In this document: positions 12,626-29,558 of the stretch, piece after piece
Layout: every line of letters begins with the position of its first letter
How positions within the stretch are numbered: the first letter of the stretch is position 1
Translations under genes and position numbers: made by a program
Notes under the pieces: model-generated
Seen by the model: the letters and a program-made list of their open reading frames with translations, nothing else
What the model was told of the DNA's origin: nothing
Databases searched by the model: none
NCBI RefSeq assembly: GCF_035594125.1
Contig: NC_087158.1
Span: 3,427,501 to 3,491,500, forward strand
DNA from: Scylla paramamosain
Taxonomy: Eukaryota; Arthropoda; Malacostraca; Decapoda; Portunidae
Reading direction: 5' to 3'
Length of the DNA: 64,000 nt

Positions 12626-12678
12626 CAACAACAACAACAACAACAGCAACAACAACAACAACAAAAACAGTAATAACG

Positions 12679-12724
<46 letters not shown>

Positions 12725-12738
12725 TAATAATAATAATA

Positions 12739-12776
<38 letters not shown>

Positions 12777-12777
12777 C

Positions 12778-12852
<75 letters not shown>

Positions 12853-12876
12853 TACTACTACTACTATTGTTGTTGT

Positions 12877-12952
<76 letters not shown>

Positions 12953-13258
12953 GAAATCTAAGTCTGTCCTTAATGAATTATTAAGAGATGCTGCATGTCA
13001 GTGGATCTCTTTATTCAAAGGTTTATTGGGCCATGTGAAACTTTCAAAATCTGAAAATGTTTCCTGTTTAGCGCATTGTATCACTCCTCATTTTATAGCT
13101 CTTTAATTATTCAACATAATGAAGTCAGATGTATAACACGTAAAAGCCAAGAAAATGTTGTCTATAACGAGGTATAACACAAAATTGCATGTACTCTGTC
13201 TAAGACACACTAGACAGACAGGTAAAGTAAAGCGATGATGACCGATCGACGCACGCAG
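12064..13258 (+). repeat. block D copy 1 (direct duplicate of 46707-47682)
   Basis: Outside its microsatellite core this block is almost base-for-base the same as 46707-47682, beginning CTACGAGGACTAGAG and ending near GACCGATCGACGCA. An 80-codon frame starting MTRLGVTCSIV is retained in both. Near-identity of the whole block explains this without coding constraint. The duplicate ends exactly where the poly-T of A4 begins, so A4 inserted here after duplication or at its edge. Confidence 0.9.
12536..12951. repeat. (AAT)n/(AAC)n passing into (ATT)n/(GTT)n: hairpin-forming trinucleotide block
   Basis: About 270 bp of AAT with embedded AAC units turns abruptly, near 12810, into about 140 bp of ATT with embedded ACT and GTT units. 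The two halves are reverse complements in composition and can pair. Poly-Asn, poly-Ile and poly-Tyr frames over this stretch are artefacts. Confidence 0.95.
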
Positions 13259-13950
13259 TTTTTTTTTTTTTTTTTATGTAGGATGGACACTGGCCAAGGG
13301 CAACAAAAATCCAATAAAAAAAAAAATGCCCACTGAAATCCCAGTCCCATAAAAGGGTTAAAGCAGTAGTCAAAAATTGATGAATAAGTTTCTTGAAACC
13401 TCCCTCTTGAAGGAATTCAAGTCATAGGAAGGTGGAAATACAGAAGCAGGCAGGGAGTTCTGGAGTTTACCAGAGAAAGGGATGAATAATTGAGAATACT
13501 GGTTAACTCTTGCGTTAGAGAGGTGGACAGAATAGGGATGAGAGAAAGAAGAAAGTCTTGTGCAGCGGGACCGCGGGAGGAGGGGAGGCATGCAGTTAGC
13601 GAGATCAGAAGAGCAGTTAGCATGAAAATAGCGGTAGAAGACAGCTAGAGATGCAACATTGCGGCGGTGAGAGAGAGGTTGAAGACAGTCAGTCAGAGGA
13701 GAGGAGTTGATGAGACGAAAAGCTCTTCATTTCACCCTGTCTAGAAGAGCAGTATGAGTGGAAACCCCCAGACATGTGAAGCATACTCCATATACGGACG
13801 AATAAGGCCCTTGAACAGAGTTAGCAGCTGGGGGGGGGGGGGGTGAGAAAAACTGGCGGAGACGTCTCAGAACGCCTAACTTCATAGAGGCTGTTCTAGC
13901 TAGAAATGAGATGTGAAGTTTCCAGTTCAGATTATAAGTAAAGGACAGAC
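13258..13950 (-). mobile_element. element A copy 4, 3' part
   Basis: On the minus strand it runs from RT C-terminal sequence to the A 3' UTR and a poly-A tail (poly-T at 13259-13275). The 3' marker GTTGCCCTTGGCCAGTG is present. It is 5' truncated, as expected when reverse transcription stops early, and abuts A5, which lies in opposite orientation. Frames are broken. Confidence 0.85.
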
Positions 13951-14634
13951 CTCACTGAACGTTTCCCTTTGTGTCTCACAACACAAGGGGGCAGTCACAG
14001 CCTGCCCTCTCAAGACAACTCTCTTCCTCCACACAAAACTACAAATACCTAATAACACACACACCCTTCACTCAAAAATTTTAAAATTATCATGGCGACT
14101 CTTACACCAGCCTCGGAGTCCCCATCTGGGGAGGGGACCATAAATGTCCCCATGTCGGACTACCTTTCTGTCGACGACCCTAAGTGTCTTGACACCGCCC
14201 TCAACTTTTTCTTCATTAACTTCTGCAACATTCGCGGTCTAAGATCTAATTTTCCATGCCAAGTCTGTTCTCCAACTAGCCAAAAACTCCTTCATTAACA
14301 GAAAATGTCAAAACCTTTCAAGATCTAACTCCCCTCGTGATTTCTGGCATCTAGCCAAAAATATCTCCAATAACTTTGCTTCTTCTTCTTTCCCTCCTCT
14401 ATTTCAACCGGATGGCACCACTGCTATCACATCTATTTCTAAAGCTGAACTCTTTGCTCAAACCTTTGCTAAAAACTCTATCTTGGACGATTCTGGGCTT
14501 GTTCCTCCCCCTCCTCCACCCTCTGACTACTTCATGCCACGTATCAAAATTCTTCGCAGTGATGTTTTCCATGCCCTCGCTGGCCTAAACCCTCGGAAGG
14601 CTTATGGACCTGATGGGGTCCCTCCTATTGTTCT
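13951..14634 (+). mobile_element. element A copy 5, 5' end with large internal deletion
   Basis: It carries part of the A leader, the start codon at 14092 and about 50 codons, then jumps within a TTTTC sequence near 14252 to the spacer before RT (CCAAGTCTGTTCTCC). Almost all of the endonuclease is therefore lost. It ends at TATTGTTC, where A6 begins on the other strand. Confidence 0.85.
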
Positions 14635-16944
14635 ATATTGTTATAGAGGGGATAGTTGTCTGGAAGGTTGTGTCGAGTTGATAGATGGAGGAATTGAGTT
14701 TTTGAGGCATTGAACAATACCAAGTTTGCTCTGCCCCAATCAGAAATTTTAGAAAGATCAGAAGTCAAGCGTTCTGAAGCGTTCCCTACGTGAAATGTTT
14801 ACCTCCTGAAGGGTTGGACTTCTATGAAAAGGCGTGGAAAAGTGCAGGGTGGTATCATCAGCGTAGGAGTAGATAGGACAAGAAGTTTGGTTTAGAAGAT
14901 CATTAATGAATAATAAGAAGAGAGTGGGTGACAGGACAGAACCCTGAGGAACACCACTGTTAATAGATTTAGGAGAAGAACAGTGGCCGTCTACCACAGC
15001 AGCAATAGAACGGTCAGAAAAGAAACTTGAGATGAAGTTACAGAGAGAAGGATAGAAACCGTAGGAGGGTAGTTTGGAAATAAAAGCTTTGTGCCAGACT
15101 CTATCAAAAGCTTTTGATATGTCCAAGGCAACAGCAAAAGTTTCACCAAAATCTCTAAAAGAGGATGACCAAGACTCAGTAAGGAAAGCCAGAAGATCAC
15201 CAGTAGAGCGGCCTTGACGGAACCCATACTGGCGATCAGATAGAAGGTTGTGAAGTAATAGATGTTTAAGAAATTTCCTGTTGAGGATAGATTCGAAAAC
15301 TTTAGATAGGCAGGAAATTAAAGCAATAGGACGGTAGTTTGAGGGATTAGAATGGTCACCCTTTTTAGGAACAGGTTGAATGTAGGCAAACTTCCAGCAA
15401 GAAGAAAAGGTAGATGTTGAAAGAGTTTGATTAGGCAAGGTGCAAGAACGGAGGCACAGTTTCGGGGAACAATAGGAGGGACCCCATCAGGTCCATAAGC
15501 CTTCCGAGGGTTTAGGCCAGCGAGGGCAAGGAAAACATCATTGCGAAGAATTTTAATACGTGGCATGAAGTAGTCAGAGGGTGGAGGAGAGGGAGGAACA
15601 AGCCCAGAATCGTGCAAGGTAGAGTTTTTAGCAAAGGTTTGAGCGAAGAGTTCAGCTTTAAAAATAAATGTGATAGCAGTGGTACCATCTGGTTGAAGTA
15701 GAGGAGTGAAAGAAGAAGAACCAAAGTTATAGGAGATATTTTTGGTTAGATACCAGAAGTCACGAAGGGAGTTAGATCTTGAAAGGTTTTGACATTTTCT
15801 GTTAATGAAGGAGTTTTTGGCTAGTTGGAGAACAGACTTGGCATGGTTCTGGGCAGAAATATAAAGTGCATGAGATTCTGGTGATGGAAGGCCTAAGTAC
15901 CTTTTCTGGGCCACCTCTCTATCATGTATTGCACGAGAACAAGCTGTGTTAAACCAAGGTTTAGAAGGTTTAGGACGAGAAAAAGAGTGAGGAATGTACG
16001 CCTCCATGCCAGACACTATCACCTCTATTATGTGCTCAGCACACAAAGACGGGTCTCTGACACGGAAGCAGTAGTCATTCCAAGGAAAATAACCAAAATA
16101 CCTCCTCAGGTCCCCCCAACTAGCAGAGGCAAAATGCCAGAGGCACCTTCGCTTAGGAGGATCCTGAGGAGGTGCTGGAGCGATAGGACAAGATAAAGAT
16201 ATGAGATTGTGATCGGTTGAGTCCAACGGAGAAGAAAGGGTGACAGCATAAGCAGAAGGATTAGAGGTCAGGAAAAGGTCATGAATGTTGGGCGTATCTC
16301 CAAGACGGTCAGGAATACGAGTAGGGTGTTGCACCAATTGCTCTAAGTCATGGAGGATAGCAAAGTTGTAGGCTAGTTCACCAGGATGGTCAGTGAAGGA
16401 AGAGGAAAGCCAAAGCTGGTGGTGAACATTGAAGTCTACAAGAATGGAGATCTCTGCAAAAGGGAAGAGGGTCAGAATGTGCTCCGCTTTGGAAGTTAAC
16501 AAGTCAAAGAATTTCTTATAGTCAGAGGAGTTAGGTGAGAGGTATACAGCACAGATAAATAGAGTATGAGAGTGACTCTGTAGTCGTAGCCAGATGGTGG
16601 AAAACTCGGAAGATTCAAGAGCGTGGGCACGAGAGCAGGTTAAGTCATTGCGCACATAAACGCAACATCCATCATTGGATTGAAAATGAGGATAGAGAAA
16701 ATAGGAGGGAACAGAAAAGAGGCTACTGTCATTTGCCTCAGACGCCTGTGTTTCAGTGAGGAAAAGAAGATGAGCTTTAGTAGAGGAGAAATGGTGTCTA
16801 CAGATTGAAAAGTAGATTTAAGATCGCGAATGTTGCAGAATTTCGTTAAGAAAAAGTTGAGAGGCGTTAAGACACTTAGGGTCAATACCAGAAGCGGTCC
16901 AGCATGGGGACATTTGTGGTCCCCTTCCCAGATGGGGACTCCGA
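14635..16944 (-). mobile_element. element A copy 6, endonuclease and most of RT
   Basis: This well-preserved minus-strand copy has long frames at 15318-16655 (endonuclease to RT fingers) and 14758-15438 (RT palm), separated by a single frameshift near 15430. The palm keeps DISKAFDRVW, PQGSVLSP and YADD, so all three RT catalytic aspartates are visible. In the endonuclease, GDFN reads VDFN and SSDH reads STDH. The upstream end stops a short distance inside the ORF, next to a (TA)n-bearing inverted-repeat element. The 3' end is cut at A5. Confidence 0.88.
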
Positions 16945-18715
<1,771 letters not shown>

Positions 18716-18726
18716 AATTAAGTCAC

Positions 18727-23345
<4,619 letters not shown>

Positions 23346-23501
23346 ATTCACCTTTCAACTAAGTATAAATATCCCAAATTTGGGACAAAATTAAAAAGGT
23401 CACGAAAAAAATATACATTAGTTTTCGATTCAGACACCGGCCACGTTTTCTTCAGTGCCTGCAGTTTATTTTCTGTTGGAGTAAGCCACCTGTTTACAAC
23501 C

Positions 23502-23568
23502 ATGAGAGTGGCGGCGAGGAAGAAGGGCGATTTGTTCAGGTATTCCTTAGGCAATCTCCATATAATGG
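23502..23568 (+). CDS. piggyBac transposase, predicted exon 1
   Basis: ATG 23502 opens a basic N-terminus (MRVAARKKGDLFRYS) that runs 67 nt to a strong donor (ATGG|GTAAGTAAG). It is joined in phase 1 to exon 2 at 24577 after a polypyrimidine-rich acceptor (TTTTAATTGCAG). The join creates DCEEIL followed by an acidic run typical of piggyBac N-termini. This is a prediction from splice signals, frame and family resemblance; no transcript evidence is available. Confidence 0.55.
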
Positions 23569-24576
23569 GTAAGTAAGCCTTATTTATTGTGGTTACTGTT
23601 AAGATATTCAGCTTTTAACGATACGTAGTTAACGCAGGTGAGTTGTACATGTAACTGAAATCTTGAAATCCAAAAAATCAGTGCATTCTCAATAATAATT
23701 GGGATGTCGAGCGTGTGCCAAATTTGGGATATCAGTAATGTTATGACTCAAATTTTACTTTCCGGAAACATAAAGGTGCTTAATGATGCGTAAGCTTGTA
23801 GAGGTACTAAGCGCTTCTGCAGATTACCTTCTTGGAAGAATCTCCATTGAGAGTTAATAAGATTATACCAATTTTAATGAATTTAAAGGGGCTAGTATGA
23901 GCGTACTGCATGTACACAACTTATATTAAAATGTAAATCATGTGATAATGCCGTAGCAGTGCTTTAAAACATTACGCTCCTTAGGCTGAGAAATACCTAA
24001 ATTAGTTATGAGCACCAGATGCATTGAATAGTTGGTTTGTGACTGTGTTATTAATGAATGATCTTTAATTAAATATCACTTGGGATTTAAATGCCATGTT
24101 GATATTTAAATATGGAGGACATTTAAAACTAAAAGCAGATGTGCAAAAAACAAAAATTAAATTCTTGTAGCCTTTCTGGTTGTGAATAACTCGATGGTGG
24201 TAAGTAGATTAAAGAATTTAATTAAATCCAACCATGATCTTTAAAAATGGCAACTGACAGTCATTTGAAGGTGTAGATCTGTTTAAAGCATTTTATAAAA
24301 TCCACCATAGCTTGTAGTTTATAAGAAACTTAAGGTTATATAAATTTCAGCCTCTTTTTATCATTTCTCATTAAGTCTATCATCAGTGGGGAAGAGTAGA
24401 AAAGGTTCTTTACTAAGACTGTGTATACAGACCATACTTGCCAGTGCTAAGGAAGCATTTCTTGGTGAGATAAATAAATATGTTGTAGGCATGCCTTGAT
24501 ATTGTTATTTGTTTATGTATTTATTTATTTATTTATTTATTCATTTATTTATTTATTATTATTATTTTAATTGCAG

Positions 24577-25660
24577 ATTGTGAGGAGATCCTATGACTAC
24601 TGGATGCATCTGACGAGGAGGGTGGTCTGTTGGATAAAGATGATTGACCTACTGTTTCTGTTCAGCCAAGTGAACCTTTTCCTAATGCAACAGTATACAC
24701 TGAGACAGAAAAAGAAGTTGAATCACAAATAGATGAGGTTGAGTCTTCATCAAATCCTATAAATACAAGTAGACCACAGCTTCTTGATGAGGGGGCCAGT
24801 GATGGGATTTTGGCAGTAAAGGCATTAACAAGTCAAATCTCAAGCCAAAGAACAGTACCAAACAGATGTCACTTATTTCACAGAAATTCACACTTCAGAA
24901 AAAGATTTCTTATGGATACTAATGATGTTAATGGGCAACAGGTTGCACAACCCACCATTGTTTCTCTTGCAGAATATTTTTCAGGTTACATTTATGAGGA
25001 AATATGGAATGCACTTACAGTGAAAACACAGAAAAAAATACATGTTAGAGACAGGGAAGCCTATAAGTTTAACTGCAGAAGAGATGAAAGCATCTGTAGG
25101 CATAACAGTTTTGATGTCTGTTCTTAAATTTCCTAGACAGAATATGTATTGGCAGGAGAGAGCTAGGATAAAACTGATTGCTGATTGTATATCAAGGGAA
25201 AATATCAGGTAATTAGAAGCAATTTAAAGGTAATTGAGGATAATCTTCCTACTCAAGCTAAAAAAAAAAACAGGATAAGATGTGAAAGATAAGACCTTTG
25301 TTGGACTCTGTGAGAGGCAGATGTTTAGAGTTAGAGAAGCTTGACTCGGTTAATGTTGATGATCCCATTTACAAGACATAGTGAACTAAAAACATTTGTG
25401 CACAGAAAACCCACTTGAAATGGATTGAAGATGTCTGCAATTATGTTTTGGATTCTCATAGGGTATAGCCTGAATTTAAATGTACTGTGCTACGTCGTAA
25501 AATTTATCTTATCATAGGTACTTTAAAAATTAAAATGTACTATGCTACCTCTGAAAATCTGATAAGTAACTGAAGTGCTGTGTATACTGAGAAGTATTGT
25601 TCCTATCAAATGTCTAAGAAAGACTAACTTTTTATTATTTATTTTCATACAAGCCATAAA
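24577..25660 (+). pseudogene. piggyBac transposase exon 2, broken and missing part of the catalytic domain
   Basis: The acidic N-terminus (LLDASDEEGGLLDKDD) carries two TGA stops, then runs into the N-terminal part of DDE_Tnp_1_7 (IYEEIWNAL; after a frameshift near 25070, LTAEEMKA ... VLMSVLKFPRQNMYW). Later fragments DSVRGRCLELEKLDSVNVD and MIPFT lie near 25300-25370, in changed frames, followed by SELKTFVHRKP. Most of the catalytic core after this point is missing or unrecognisable. The protein would cut and paste the element; this copy cannot. Confidence 0.7.
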
Positions 25661-26160
25661 ATGGTTGCTTCCTTTTGTTTTACTAGTGACGTAGTCACTG
25701 AGTTTATAATGGATACAACAGTGCCTTTTCCAATGGAAAATATTTCTTTACTGTGATAAAGTGGAAAGTTGTTATATTATGGTATAATATTTTTGTATGG
25801 CCAATTATATTTTTCTCTGGATAAATATATTTCAACAAAATGTTGAAACTGTCTTCTCATGATAAATAATGTATCATTATTTTCTCACTACTGTGTGCAG
25901 AAATTAATTTGTTACAATAAACCATAAACAGGTTGATTTTTTATTTTGCCTTTTTAATACTATGACAAATTCCACAAAATCTGTAAATTTAGTATAGTGA
26001 AAATGCTACTATCCCAGATTTGGGACAAGTTTTTGGGTGCAATAATTCATCAGTGATACACAATGCACAAATAAACTTTATATGGTTATGGTCTACACAG
26101 TGAAGAGAATGTTTCACATAAGTGTTGCAAAAATCTGTGATATTTTTTTCAGAGCTGAAT

Positions 26161-26163
<3 letters not shown>

Positions 26164-26257
<94 letters not shown>
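26164..26257. repeat. (TA)n array, right flank of piggyBac
   Basis: About 47 TA units abut the last base of the piggyBac terminal repeat. They are followed by a T-rich run. Confidence 0.97.
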
Positions 26258-26259
<2 letters not shown>

Positions 26260-26344
26260 TTTTTTTTTCTTTTTTTTTTGAGAATAGGACTGATTTTTGC
26301 TTCCAATGGCAATTTTGAAACGGATTATGATTGTAAGACAAGTA

Positions 26345-26585
26345 CACCATTGTATAAGTAAAGGACAGATCAAAGATGTTCAGTGTAAAAGAGAGGGATA
26401 GTTGAATGTCATTGAAGAAGATGGGATAGTTATCCAAAAGATTGTCGAGTTGATAGATGGAGGAATTAAATCTTGAGGCATTGAACAATACTAAGTTTGC
26501 TCTACTCAGTCAGAAATTTAGAGAGATCAGAAGTCAGGCATTCCCTGCTTGAGCTGTTTACTTCCAGAAGAGTTGGACATCTACA
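26345..26585 (-). mobile_element. element A copy 10, small diverged fragment
   Basis: The fragment matches the RT C-terminal region of element A on the minus strand (AGTTGATAGATGGAGGAATT and GCATTGAACAATAC are shared with A6 and A9). It is more diverged than the other copies, so it is probably older. Confidence 0.7.
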
Positions 26586-26599
26586 AAAACACCACTTTT

Positions 26600-27521
26600 G
26601 GTGTTTTCTGATTTTTCTCTCCTCTTTGAGCTCGACAAAGATGCTACTTCTGTAGAGCTACATGAATTATTGATGCAAAGACCGAAAGGGATAAGAACCA
26701 TGTGATTGCACATGCAAGTGGGGTTCTCAACACAGCGGGAGCAAATTACTCTGTCATGCATCAGGAGTCTCTATCTATTGTCTGGGCCTTTACTCACTTC
26801 CGAGATTTAATACTGGGATACACAATCACAGTCTTCACCGACCACATTATTGTCACTAATCTTTTCAAGGAAAGAAATCTCAGTGGAAGGCTAGCTCATT
26901 GGTATTTAACGATCCAAGAATCTTCCTTGCAGTGTAAGTGGTGAGCAATGCAAACATGAGACATGGGGAAAAGTAATTTATGCTCCAGAATCAGGTGACC
27001 TCTCCACCTTGCCCTCCTTACACATGCCTTTCTCACAATTCTTATTATCATCTGACAATGTCTTATGTAGATGAGAACCCCAAAGGGATGGATCCAAAAA
27101 TCTGTTGGTTATTCCAGAGGTTTTTCGCGACGGTAATTCTACAGTTTGTGCATGACCAACCTACAGGTGGACATCCAGGTCGCAACAAGACCTTGACTGA
27201 TGTACGTTGTGCTTATTATTGGCCTCGAACAAGAGTAGACACATTAGATTATGTTGCCCGTTGCATCAGCTGTGCAAAGCATAAAAGGGTAGCTTCGGAC
27301 CCAGCACCCATGATAGCATGTCCACCACCCAAACAACCATGGGATATAGTTGCAAATGACATTTTACAGCTTCCAAAGAGTCATCAAAGCTCCTAGTATC
27401 TCTTATTTAGTGTGTAGACCACTTCTCTCATTTTGTAGTTTTTGTACCAATCAAAACTAAGACAGCTTTTGCAATTGCTCATACACTAGTCACTCATCTT
27501 TACTGTTCTTTCCCCACACCA
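26600..27521 (+). pseudogene. Ty3/Gypsy RNase H and integrase N-terminus (5' half, split by BEL insertion)
   Basis: The frame at 26702-26944 is a Gypsy RNase H (NYSVMHQESLSIVWAFTHFR, TVFTDHIIVTNLF, SGRLAHWYLTIQE). The frame at 26980-27396 gives the integrase HHCC finger (HDQPTGGHPGRNKTL ... CISCAKHK). The catalytic core begins with VANDILQLPKS, holding the first Asp. It is interrupted at 27521 by BEL-1. The same reading resumes at 42828. Stops and frameshifts are common, and this is the oldest layer of the nested stack. Confidence 0.8.
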
Positions 27522-27681
27522 TGTTAATGTACATAAAAGCGCATGTACCTCATGTCATTATTCCTCGGTAATAATAAGTGAAATGTTCAATAGTTTTCTG
27601 TTTGCATAAAGATGTGTAATATGTGTAAGTATCAGTATTCAGTGCTATATTAAGCACCAAAGCCAATGCTCACTTGTCAGT
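27522..27681 (+). mobile_element. truncated extra BEL-1 LTR (first 160 bp)
   Basis: It matches the first 160 bp of the full LTR that follows directly (shared AGTGAAATGTTCAATAGTTT, CCAATGCTCACTTGT) with scattered substitutions. The BEL element therefore starts with a partial LTR followed by a complete one. Confidence 0.88.
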
Positions 27682-28210
27682 TGTTACTGTACATAAAGCG
27701 TATGTACCTCACGTCATTATTCCTCGGTAATCATAAGTGAAATGTTCAATAGTTTTCTGTTTGCATGAAAACATGTAATATGTGTAAGTATCAATATTCA
27801 GTGTTACATTAAGCACCAAAGCCAATGCTCACTTGTTAGTAGAGTGTAGTTAACCCACTGGTCACCTGCAGGCGTCACTCACGGCCAAGTCGCGCTCAGA
27901 CAAAGACTGGCAGGATGGTGACTGAGGTAAATACATTAATTTTGTAGTAAAAACTAATTGTCATAGTGCTAAGTTGATTGCATGTATTGTTAATGAATAC
28001 TGTAATATGTTGAAAGTGTTTAATATCAGTGTATAATGTTATTTTGTAAGAAACTGAGACTGAGAACTTGTTCGCAATTCTTACGGTCATGCCTATCTCA
28101 TCAATAAATGTCAGAGAGAGAGAACTGCCTTTCCTCGACCCTATGATGATAGGTGTGATCAGTAAAACAGATCACCTGAGAGGTAATGAAGACTTGCCGA
28201 TGCGGCTACA
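27682..28210 (+). mobile_element. BEL-1 5' LTR
   Basis: The 529-bp LTR begins TGTTACTGTACAT and ends GATGCGGCTACA. It matches the solo LTR at 4070-4597 and the split 3' LTR. It contains an AATAAA (CATCAATAAATGTC) roughly 110 bp from its end. Confidence 0.9.
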
Positions 28211-28524
28211 GTAAGAACTCGACCTACAAGCAAGAAATTGGCTCCACATGAGACCGTAGCAAGAGAGAGTCACAGGATGAGGGGATGCTGATGTAAGCCT
28301 ATATAGGTTGACCTCTGAGACCCCGTGGTCAGCCCTACCCTTGACGACAACTACTCCCTTCTACCCACAGTGCCTTGCCACCATTTTGTATAACCGATAG
28401 TCATAGGCAAAAAAGTATAATAGTATGTATGTGTACTGAATTGAGTAGCTTAAGTGAATGAAAATTACCCACAATTAGCTAGTATTAGAGTGGTAATTTT
28501 AATTGCTTTTTCAGTGTCTCAGTA

Positions 28525-28696
28525 TTGACACAGTTAAGTTGTTAGATATGTCTGATACTGAGGAAATTAATGCCATAGATGGCCTTAGGGAAGGTGAGGA
28601 TGAGCAAGTATTGACACAGTTAAGTTGTTAAATATGTCTGATACTGAGGAAATTAATGCCATAGATGGCCTTAGGGAAGGTGAGGATGAGCAAGTG
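28525..28696 (+). repeat. 86-bp tandem duplication over the BEL-1 gag start
   Basis: The unit TTGACACAGTTAAGTTGTTA ... GAGCAAGTA occurs twice back to back with one or two differences. It contains the gag start codon. Because 86 is not a multiple of three, translation from the first ATG (28548) ends soon after entering the second unit. Confidence 0.95.
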
Positions 28697-29050
28697 GACA
28701 AGGGTCAAGCTTATAATGAAGTTAGTGTCAGGGAGCAAGTGCTGACTGACAAAGGAAGGGAATATCAAGTCAGTGTAACCAAAGGAAGAGCCGAGTCCTG
28801 TAAGTGTAAATGGAGCAGTGTTACCAGCAAAATTAGGAAAGGACTAAACATTGTAATTAGCCCCTTTGAATTAGAGCCCATGTCAAATGAAGTAATAGAG
28901 GCATTTCATCAGTATTATGTGGAATACACAAAACTGGTGGAACTAGAGCCAGAAAGGTCAGAAGAGCTAAATGAAGAGCTGGAACACAACCAACGAGTTC
29001 ACCATGAAATATTAGAAAGTATAGAATGTAAAAGAAAAGTTAAAGAGTGA
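28634..29050 (+). pseudogene. BEL-1 gag N-terminal part
   Basis: From the ATG of the second duplicated unit (MSDTEEINAIDG) an open frame of about 138 codons has an acidic, helix-rich character (SNEVIEAFHQYYVEYTKLVE, RSEELNEELEHNQ), typical of the N-terminal region of Pao gag proteins. It ends at a frameshift stop. In the alternate frame a Ser-rich stretch (KSDKASICSSKRS) continues up to the non-LTR insertion near 29112, and gag resumes at 33480. Confidence 0.7.
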
Positions 29051-29558
29051 CAAAGCATCAATTTGTTCTAGCAAACGGTCTAGACATTCCAGCGTCTCAC
29101 CTACATCATGTTCATTAAACACTTTAAACACTTTAAACACTTTAAACACTTTATTATAGCCTAGGTTTATACATTTCATTATTGGATAGGTATACATTAT
29201 TGGCCAGCCTATGTATAAGCTTGATGCTTTTCAGGCAAATGAAAAATTTAAAAGTACATTACTTAAAGTAAACACAATAGACAACTTAAAATCGAAAAAT
29301 CTATCATGAAGATAAATAAAAACATAATATGATAAGGTTTATACAGAATAATATATATCTATATTGTTATAAATTTGAGTATGAAGATGGATGGGATGAC
29401 ACATAGGGTTAGGTGATATAAATTGATACATATATGAGACTGAAATCATATAGATGTGTTTAAAAATAAAGTACAGGAAAGATGATAAAGTTTTGTAGGG
29501 TTAGTTTTGTAATATCAGGGGGGAAGTAATATAAGGTATGAGTGTAGGAAGTGACTGA

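Noticed and set aside
12504..12984. Poly-Asn, poly-Ile, poly-Leu and poly-Tyr open frames
   Set aside because: They come from (AAT)n/(ATT)n arrays. The same applies to the Ser/Arg/Val frames at 46327-46707.
28239..28250. TGGCTCCACATG as a definite primer-binding site of BEL-1
   Set aside because: It lies 28 bp from the LTR end, farther than usual, and I could not match it to a tRNA 3' end by eye. It is kept only as a possibility.
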